NCBI GenBank assembly: GCA_005223375.1 | Contig: RXOD01006496.1 | Coordinates: forward strand, 1-10,174 | Length of the DNA: 10,174 bases | Source of the DNA: Amoebophrya sp. AT5.2 | Taxonomy: Eukaryota; Sar; Dinophyceae; Syndiniales; Amoebophryaceae | Direction of reading: 5' to 3' | The notes under the pieces: model-generated | The model's database searches: none | Seen by the model: the letters and a program-made list of their open reading frames with translations, nothing else | Told to the model about the DNA's origin: nothing | Made by a program: the position numbers and the translations under genes | Part shown: positions 1-6,057 of the stretch, piece by piece | Position numbering within the stretch: position 1 is the first letter of the stretch | Layout: each line of letters opens with the position of its first letter

Positions 1-107
1 ACCCCCAGACGTCTAGACCTCTCGGCACATCCTTCCAGCCCCTAACCCCCGCAGTAGAGCCTAGTGCTGATTTTTTTAAGTACTCGCAAATTAAGTCGCA
101 AAGCTCG
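1..107. other. Non-coding left edge downstream of the transporter frame
   Basis: No gene is supported here. On the minus strand this is the sequence after the transporter stop. It contains an A/T run at 71-77 and an AGTACT hexamer at 79-84. It may be 3' untranslated sequence, or the start of an intron if the missing transporter end lies beyond the window. Confidence 0.4.
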
Positions 108-1346
108 TCATATGTCCCCGATCCCGTTTAGCAGCAGGAGCCCCAGCAGCGTCCCGTCCAGCTCCCCAAACACCGCCGGCGTGAGCCAGTACACCAGTGG
201 AAAGCCGAACGCCGTCATGTACAGGCCGAGGTACGCGAAAAACCAGAGGGGCTGCCGCACGTACCTCTTCACGAGGAGGCAGTAGGACGCGTAAAAAAGC
301 GTGGATAGCAAACAGAGGAGGTCGCCGGCGAACGTGGTTGTCGCGGCCTTCTCGGTGGAGGACCGCCGCTCGCCTACGTCTACCTTTTGTTCACTATCAG
401 CGGCAGAAGGTTCATCTTCCCGGCGACGCAGAAAGCGAGGCGCCAACGCGACGATCAGGTTCCCGACGACGCAGGCAGAAACGCCCACCCACTTCCACCG
501 GTTCGACTCCTCCCCGAGCAGCAGCAGCGAGAGCAGGAACGTCGGCACGCAGCTCGTGGTGGAAATCACCGTCGACGAAGTGACGGAGGTCTTGTCCAGC
601 CCCTCCGCGTAGGTGTACTGGGCCAGAAACCAAACTGGCGTGACCGCAGCCGCGACTACCATATGATACCGGTCGAACATGCGGTCGACAGGCGGATGCG
701 AAAGCTGGTCCTCGTGCTCAACTACATCGTCCGCGAATGCAGGGCACATTCGGCTCGAGCTGCCGCCAGTCGTTGTTGAAATTACCTCGGACTCCACGTT
801 TTCAGGCGGCGCGGCTGCAGATCCTCTTGCTGCCGCCTTGCAGGAGGAGGTGCCGTCGGTCCTACTTCTTCCGTCGCCCACGACCTCTGCGCATAAAGAT
901 TCCTCGTCAATTGTACCGGCCCCGTCAACAGCGCCTCTACTCGGAGAGCACGGATTTGAAATTCTTGCTGCGCCCACCTCCAAGAACGGATGGGCTAGAT
1001 TCGTGCGCAGACTGTTCCCCGTCGCAGAGCGGCCGAGACGTCCCTCTGCGCCTCGCAAGCGGTGCTGCGCCACGAAAACACTGCCGAATTGGACGATGTA
1101 GCAGGCGTTGCAGAAGACGGTCACGAATAGGGGATGGTCGAAATCCATCTGATGAAATATGAACTGCTTCAACACGCTCGCCGCCGTCCAGATCACAGCC
1201 ACGATCAAAATGTACACCACGCCCAGCCACCAGTTGCGAGCTGCGACGTCGCTCCACCTATTGTAGTTCGCTCCTTGGACGGCTTCTGCGTCTCCTGCCG
1301 CGGGCTCGGTCTGCGGCCCGGGCCGGCGGTGCGGGGAGTCTGCCAT
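108..1346 (-). CDS. SLC35F5-like membrane transporter, C-terminus missing
   Basis: Predicted multi-pass transporter of the drug/metabolite (EamA-like) superfamily, closest by eye to SLC35F5 and related SLC35F proteins of endomembranes. The substrate is unsettled for this group (thiamine has been proposed for SLC35F3). From the ATG at 1346 it reads 412 residues. The first helix (about 40-62) contains GVVYILIVAVIWTAAS, followed by FDHPLFVTVF, which matches the family's DFDKPFFVTYF stretch. A Ser/Ala/Gly-rich hydrophilic loop (about 95-225) sits where human SLC35F5 also has a long loop. Next come TPVWFLAQYTYAEGLDKTSV and the VTSSTVISTTS motif (about 235-265), then helices at about 269-277, 284-302, 339-360, 366-388 and 392-406. 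The frame ends at LLNGIGDI, which aligns with the family's IINGLIGTV. The normal protein continues for about 65 more residues (two helices), and these are absent. The open frame extends upstream to 1388 without another ATG, so 1346 is the first ATG. Family assignment is firm. Whether the end is a real truncation or an unrecognised exon end is open. Confidence 0.85.
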   Translation of the reverse strand: MADSPHRRPGPQTEPAAGDAEAVQGANYNRWSDVAARNWWLGVVYILIVAVIWTAASVLKQFIFHQMDFDHPLFVTVFCNACYIVQFGSVFVAQHRLRGAEGRLGRSATGNSLRTNLAHPFLEVGAARISNPCSPSRGAVDGAGTIDEESLCAEVVGDGRSRTDGTSSCKAAARGSAAAPPENVESEVISTTTGGSSSRMCPAFADDVVEHEDQLSHPPVDRMFDRYHMVVAAAVTPVWFLAQYTYAEGLDKTSVTSSTVISTTSCVPTFLLSLLLLGEESNRWKWVGVSACVVGNLIVALAPRFLRRREDEPSAADSEQKVDVGERRSSTEKAATTTFAGDLLCLLSTLFYASYCLLVKRYVRQPLWFFAYLGLYMTAFGFPLVYWLTPAVFGELDGTLLGLLLLNGIGDI

Positions 1347-1441
1347 TCGTCCCAACAGGAACGCCTTGGCACTGGCCGCCTCACTCAAGAATGGTGGCTA
1401 TGACATCCTTGTCTTTAAGTTTGGGTGTTGTGCCGTTGTCA
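1347..1441 (-). promoter_or_regulatory. 95-base spacer between two tandem genes
   Basis: This is the whole distance from the stop of the upstream five-exon gene (1442) to the first ATG of the transporter (1346). It has to hold the 3' end of one transcript and the 5' leader of the next. Several AG dinucleotides occur, including one after a short pyrimidine-rich stretch (ATTCTTGAG, minus strand, near 1386). Any of them could be a cis- or trans-splice acceptor, but none can be chosen from sequence alone. No TATA-like element is seen. Confidence 0.4.
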
Positions 1442-4400
1442 TCAGGCGCCGAGGCCGACAGCCCGCACGCCTACATTATTTCTACAGCATGACCGTGCTC
1501 GATCTTCTTGAGAGAGAAAGCTTCTGGTGAAGCTGAAGAACGATCGTTTTTTTGGCTTTAGGAGACTCGTTGAACAACCAGAACCATCGCCTGAAAATCG
1601 CAGGAACCGCATAGACGAGATATACTTAATCAGGTTGACCGGAGCCGGAGGCAATCAGCTCACAAACCAGAGCGCATTCATCATGCGGGATCGCGTCTTC
1701 CCAGAACGTCATTCATAGGCTTGAGCACAGCCTTGAATTAACTTATGTTTATGATCTCTTCGCCAATGGAATGTCACCTCCCTCACCTCCTCAGCCCCTC
1801 GGACTTACTTTGTTGGAGGAATTTCTGCATCGCCTTGCTGTGTTGCTGGAAACTGCGCGGATTGAGCGGCACCTTGAAATGTGCCGTCGTAACCTGGTCA
1901 AACACGTGGTCCTTGTGTTTCGTGATTCGCTGCGACGGGTAAATGTGTGTGTCCAGCTTTACCAACTTCCTCGGACCCCAGGTGCCGGGCGGCGCAGGTG
2001 AGTGAAACCTGCGCAGGATTTACGGCGTATTTCACTATTTTCATTATCGTTCGACGACGACCTTTCGAAGCTTCTACGCCCCGAGAGATTGAATGATTGC
2101 GGAAGTAGCGGTGGAACAACGAATCCGATTAAACGTAAGTACGCGTGCAGCGGTTTTCCGTCGAGGACCGGGGGCGCCACCATCGGAGTCCGCTTACTCG
2201 ACGTCCGCCTGTTTAGGAGCAGATTTCGTGTCATCTTTCTTTGTCATCGTTCACGTTCTTCATTTACTTTTATCATACTTATCCATGACGCATACAGAGC
2301 ACAGTACCTCGACGACGTTGCGGACAGCTTGGAGAGTGAGGTGCGCGCGGTCAACTGCGGCCCCTGTGCCCAGCTGTCTCCCGGCGTGTTGCACAGCAGC
2401 AGGCTGCTTCGTTTTCGGCCCAGCGTCCCGCCGGGCGTTGAGCCGGCATACGAGAGGTGGGAGCGGGACGTGGTAGAGTGCGGCGTCGGACAGCGGGACG
2501 GCGGGCGCGACGGTGGACGCGACGCCGGCCGCGACCCGGGCCGACTGCGGGGACGGAACTCACGCTCCCACCAGCGCGGCGAGGCGGGCTGCTGCTTGCT
2601 CTGAAGAAAGGAGTCGTCCTCTTCCTCAGGACCGGCGCCGGGAGCCGCCCTTTCATCGTAGAAATCATTGTGGTCATTACGGTAGTGGTCGTCGCGGCGG
2701 AAGTTGTGACTGTGTGGCTGGTGGTGGTGCGAAAAATTGTACTCGGAGGGCGTCCGCGGATGTGCGGAGAGCTGCTCCTCCAGCGGTGTGCTGTAGCTCG
2801 ACTGGGAATGATGCGGAATATGTTGAAAAGCCGGGTAGGCGCCGTACGCTCCTGCCCACGCGCTCGAGGAAGACGTGGCAGTCGCGGTGGCGGACCGCCT
2901 GCTTTGGTTTTCGCCCGTCCTCACAGCCGAACCTCCCGCAGCTGCCGTCTCGGTGAACGCGACTCGAGCGCGAACGCTATCGCCGCTTCGCTGCGGGAGC
3001 GCAAGTCTCGACACATGATGATCAGCTGCATGCCTCGCGTGTGTTCTACTCGAACTCGCGATACTGCTGTTACGCGAGGAGAGCGACAGAAAGCGCTCCA
3101 CCTCAAACTCCATGCCTCCGTCGTCGAGTATGGCACCTGCGCCGCCAGCAGCACTGGAAGGTCCGACCGGTGTTCCTCCCCTCGCTTTTGCTGCGCCGAA
3201 TTGCGGCTGCTCCGCCCGCAGCGTCGAGACGATGCGACCGCCTTCCCTGTAGTCAGCGTAACCGCTCGGCCCGGCAACGCGTGACGGTGGCAGAAACTGG
3301 TTCGCGCTGCGGTATTCCGCGGGCCCGCCCAGGATGTCCCCGTCCGCACCCTCCCGAAGCGTCGCGCCTCGCGGGCCGCCCCCTGCAGCTCCTCCGACGG
3401 CGTACATGTTGCTGAGATAGCGATCCGTGTCGAGGTTCGAAAAGTGCAGCTTCTTGGGGGAGCTGCTGCTTCGTCGCAGCGACCATTGGAGCCGGTTAGA
3501 GGTTCTGCTACTGGTACTGGTCGCCAAGGCGGCCGCAGTCGCACCACGGCCGAGCGAATCTGCACCCAGCGAACCTGTGGAAAAAAAATTAATACTTCAA
3601 GTACTCTCACCCCGGAGCAGGCGACCAGGCGACAAGGGAGAAAATCCAGGAATAGAGCGAGTCTTCTATTCTACCTTGGTGCAGCCGTGTCGTCTATCTC
3701 GGAGGTGTAGCAGGCGTGGCGGTGGCGCTGGCGGCTACAACCGTAGTTTAGTACTACAACAAACAGAAACACTCGCGAGTACTTAGGCATTACCGGACAG
3801 TCCTGTGATCGACGAGGCGAGGCTGTTTGTCCGCCAGAACTCGTCGACGTTTTTCGTCGGCGCCTCCATCGTTTTTTGTTCGCGCAGCGCTTCCCGCACC
3901 CGCCCAAGAAAGGGGCTCTTGCGGCCGTAGGATTTGGACGGCGACACCAGCGTCCTCCCACATCCGACGCTGTCCTCCCAAGCGCTCCTTGTTGTGAACG
4001 CCCCCCCGCCCAGGTATCCCCGCTCCTCGGCGAGTCGCCGAAACAACGAAGAGGAGGTGGACGCCGTCGACCGCCCCTGGAGGTGATGATAGCCAGCTGC
4101 AGCTGCAGTTGCAGATGATGCGGCTGCACCTGGATTGCTCCCGTGATCGCCGTGCACTGTAGCCGTGGCCTTGGAGCTGCTGCACGTCGTTGACTCGAAC
4201 TCCTGTTCCGGTACAACGATTTGGTTGTATGCGTGGTGACTCGGGTTTCCGAACTCTTTGCTGGCGGTCACGCGAAACCGGAATGCCGGGGGATCGTGCG
4301 CCCCTCGCGGAAGGCCTTCCGCTATGCTGCGCTCTACGTTGTCGTTGGGCACCTCCTCCTGCCCCTGCACGCCGCGCGGAACAAGCGCCACAGCGGCTCG

Positions 4401-4982
4401 CGCTTGTTCTTTCAGCAGCCTCGCCCGCGCGGACACGCTCGCTTGTGGACGCGACGGCGCTCCCACAGAAAAATACGTACTGCCCCCAACAAATGTTGGC
4501 GTGGCGGCGTGCAGGATGTCGACGTCTTCTGTGTCGCCCGCGCCGCCCACAGACAGGTTGGACGACCGCGTCGATCCTCGCTCCCGGGCCGGCTGAAAGG
4601 CAGCCCCTGTGATCTCCGCGGTACGCAGCAAAGCTCTCAGCGGTACTGTGGTGGTCGGCTCCAGTACGCCTCCTTGCTCTGCTACCGCTTCTTGTTTCTG
4701 CTTCTGTTTATCCACCTCGACATAGTGATAGTAGTCTGGTGGCCCAGGGCCGCGGGGAGGAGAAGAAGAGGAAGACGCAGCTGTCTGAGACACGACAGTA
4801 GACGCGAGAAGTGGGACCCGAGACGCTGGGGTAGTGCGCTCCGGCTCGCCTTGGTCAATCGAGGACGCCGCACCAGTCGTGAGCTCCTTCACGTCGGCGT
4901 CCAGCATATCGAAAAACCGCTTCTCCACCTGTTCCACCTCAACTTCCTGGCGCTCCACGCCCACAGTTGCACTTGATGCCAT
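1442..4982 (-). CDS. Five-exon gene for a low-complexity protein of unknown function
   Basis: I do not recognise this protein. Proposed exons (minus strand) are 4982-3794, 3574-2308, 2208-2143, 2008-1809 and 1590-1442. They total 2871 nt, which is 956 residues plus a stop, and every junction keeps the frame. The ATG at 4982 directly follows an in-frame TAG, which supports the start. Residues 1-60 are acidic with a possible helix (VEVEQVEKRFFDML). The next 750 or so residues are rich in Ser, Ala, Gly, Arg and His and look disordered, with a basic SRPx repeat and a His-rich patch (FSHHHQPHSHNF). Exons 3 and 4 look ordered and conserved: SKRTPMVAPPVLDGKPLHA, then PAPPGTWGPRKLVKLDTHIY, and later FKVPLNPRSFQQHSKAMQKF. 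There is no signal peptide or membrane segment. The last exon is the least certain, because a second frame there also looks protein-like. The first two exons are firmer than the last three. Confidence 0.7.
1591..1808 (-). other. Intron 4 of the five-exon gene (218 nt)
   Basis: The donor AAA|GTAAGT is a consensus match. The proposed acceptor is CCTGCGATTTTCAG|G. Phase 1 joining gives a terminal exon of 149 nt that ends at the TGA at 1442. The donor is convincing. The acceptor is good but could be replaced by another AG, since the reading frame of the last exon is not independently supported. Confidence 0.6.
2009..2142 (-). other. Intron 3 of the five-exon gene (134 nt)
   Basis: The donor is CGC|GTACTT, similar to the GTACTG of the previous intron, and the acceptor is CCTGCGCAG|G. 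The junction is phase 2. The inside is AT-richer than the flanks. The pyrimidine tract is weak, so the acceptor rests mainly on frame continuity with the conserved-looking exon that follows. Confidence 0.6.
2143..2208 (-). other. Candidate 66-nt micro-exon
   Basis: This GC-rich island lies between two AT-rich stretches, bounded by ACAG on the 5' side and GTACTT on the 3' side. It encodes RTSSKRTPMVAPPVLDGKPL followed by HA. Both boundaries are phase 2, so it can be included or skipped without changing the frame of the downstream exon. It is part of the five-exon gene model. Confidence 0.55.
2209..2307 (-). other. Intron 2 of the five-exon gene (99 nt)
   Basis: The donor is GAG|GTACTG and the acceptor CTCCTAAACAG|G. 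The segment is clearly AT-rich between GC-rich flanks. Without splicing, the upstream frame would run on to a stop at 2244 through an atypical, lysine- and methionine-containing stretch. The junction is phase 2 and joins the following 66-nt exon in frame. A model skipping that exon (2307 straight to 2009) is also in frame. Confidence 0.7.
2490..2555 (-). repeat. SRPx tetrapeptide repeat (12-bp period) inside exon 2
   Basis: The coding strand here gives RPRSRPGSRPASRPPSRPPS followed by RC, an imperfect tandem repeat of Ser-Arg-Pro-x with a 12-base period. It is a basic, probably disordered stretch. Such SR/SP sites are frequent phosphorylation targets, but that is an inference. Confidence 0.75.
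3575..3793 (-). other. Intron 1 of the five-exon gene (219 nt)
   Basis: The donor is CCG|GTAATG and the acceptor is a strong pyrimidine tract, TTTTTTTTCCACAG|G. Splicing joins two long open frames in phase 1: the stop codon at 3783-3785 is removed and the downstream frame opens immediately after the junction with no ATG needed. The intron is AT-richer than its exons. It holds three AGTACT hexamers and an inverted pair, AAGTACTC near the 5' end and GAGTACTT near the 3' end. Confidence 0.87.
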
Positions 4983-5605
4983 CTATCTTCACCTCGCAGC
5001 AGAAGACTGTCTTTCTAGTCAGATAGTACTAGAGCTCTAACTATTGATGTAGATTTGATCTTTAGTACCACTTAAGTATCCACCACGCGTCTAAGCAAAG
5101 CAAGTGCGAGAACGAGAGGGATCCCGAACGCGACCTCGATTTATCGATCTCTTCGTCAGAAAGCGTAAGCGACGAGGTAGGTACTAATCAAGACGCGCGA
5201 GCAGTGTTTTTGAAGCAGTTTGACTCGTTTGGAGCTCTCTCCCCCACTCAGTCAGCTCTCCCGATTTCCGCATTTGCGCTCAATTGCCCCCATTTATGAA
5301 GGCTCTCAGCTTCTCTCCCTTCGTCAAAATGTTGCTCCGCCATCTGGCGTCCGTACCTCTGATAGATGAGTGGCGCTTTGTTTTATGGATCCTGGGGGCG
5401 ACTTCGCTGCCAGGGGAACAGCATTACAAGCCTACCTGCCAAAAAGGTAAAGGACCTGAGCCCGCTACACAAAACCCGGCGGAGCACTGTCCGCTTCCTT
5501 CGGAATCGCTATCGAAGAGTCGTGATTCTAGGAAACGAAGCGCCCCACAATAATGCCAAATGGGCTGGCCGCTGGCTCACTGACTGCGCAACATCTAAAT
5601 CTCGC

Positions 5606-5647
5606 CATCGGATTCGGAATCGGAATCGAATTCGGATGCGAATCGAT
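5606..5647. repeat. Degenerate hexamer tandem repeat
   Basis: Seven consecutive six-base units of the form ATTCGG/AATCGG/ATGCGA/ATCGAT follow one another in the spacer. On the minus strand the same stretch reads through as alternating Arg with Ile or Phe, which produces a spurious-looking frame. Confidence 0.7.
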
Positions 5648-5675
5648 TTACGATTAGTGACATCAAGATCAACAT

Positions 5676-5690
5676 AATTCAATTTGAATT
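5676..5690. repeat. Perfect 7-bp inverted repeat, one-base spacer
   Basis: The arms are AATTCAA and TTGAATT, separated by a single T. A stem with a one-base loop is unlikely in RNA, so if functional this is more likely a dyad-symmetric protein-binding site. It lies about 700 bases upstream of the five-exon gene's ATG. Confidence 0.5.
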
Positions 5691-6057
5691 GATTCTTCAC
5701 CGTTCGCGCAAAAACAGCTCGAAAGCAGACTACTAAGCGAAATTGTACACCGAGCGCTTGTTGAAAATGAAGGTGAGTTACCGCTTCATTGATTTCCAAG
5801 AACGACGAAGACGCAGCAGCTCCACGAAAAAATCGCAAAGATTAAAATTGAGTTTGAGTCGAGAGTCGTAAATTAGGGAAGAACTCAGATTTGAGAGCGA
5901 CGTAAACAAGAACAACTTCAGTCTGCCCCAGCTGAAGGCCGATTTTTGTTGAAAAACTTCTAAAATTGCTTGGAGGCCCTGGCCCATTCATCTCTACAGT
6001 ACTTATTGTTCGCATACACAACCATTTTGCTCGACCTCTACCTCCAGTGCACCACTG

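Larger units (their letters stand above)
4983..6057. other. Intergenic region with no convincing gene
   Basis: This is the roughly 1.1 kb spacer between the stop of the carboxypeptidase gene (6058) and the ATG of the five-exon gene (4982). It is more AT-rich than the flanking exons and has no open frame with recognisable protein features. It should hold the 3' untranslated region of one gene and the promoter and leader of the next. AGTACT occurs at 5025-5030 and 5998-6003, and a degenerate hexamer repeat and a small inverted repeat lie at 5606-5690. No TATA box or poly(A) signal can be assigned with confidence. Confidence 0.6.

Noticed and set aside
2244..2306. Read-through of exon 2 to a stop at 2244
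   Set aside because: The added residues are encoded by AT-rich sequence unlike the exon, and a GTACTG donor precedes them with an in-frame continuation further on.
2457..3284. 275-codon plus-strand open frame
   Set aside because: It is antisense to exon 2 of the five-exon gene and very Arg-rich with no domain features. The minus-strand reading is tied to flanking exons by splice sites that preserve the frame.
5284..5553. 89-codon plus-strand open frame in the spacer
   Set aside because: No similarity or protein-like pattern is evident, and it is short in a region with no other coding signal.
5509..5838. 109-codon minus-strand open frame in the spacer
   Set aside because: Its striking Arg-Ile/Arg-Phe run comes from the hexamer repeat, and the rest has no recognisable features.
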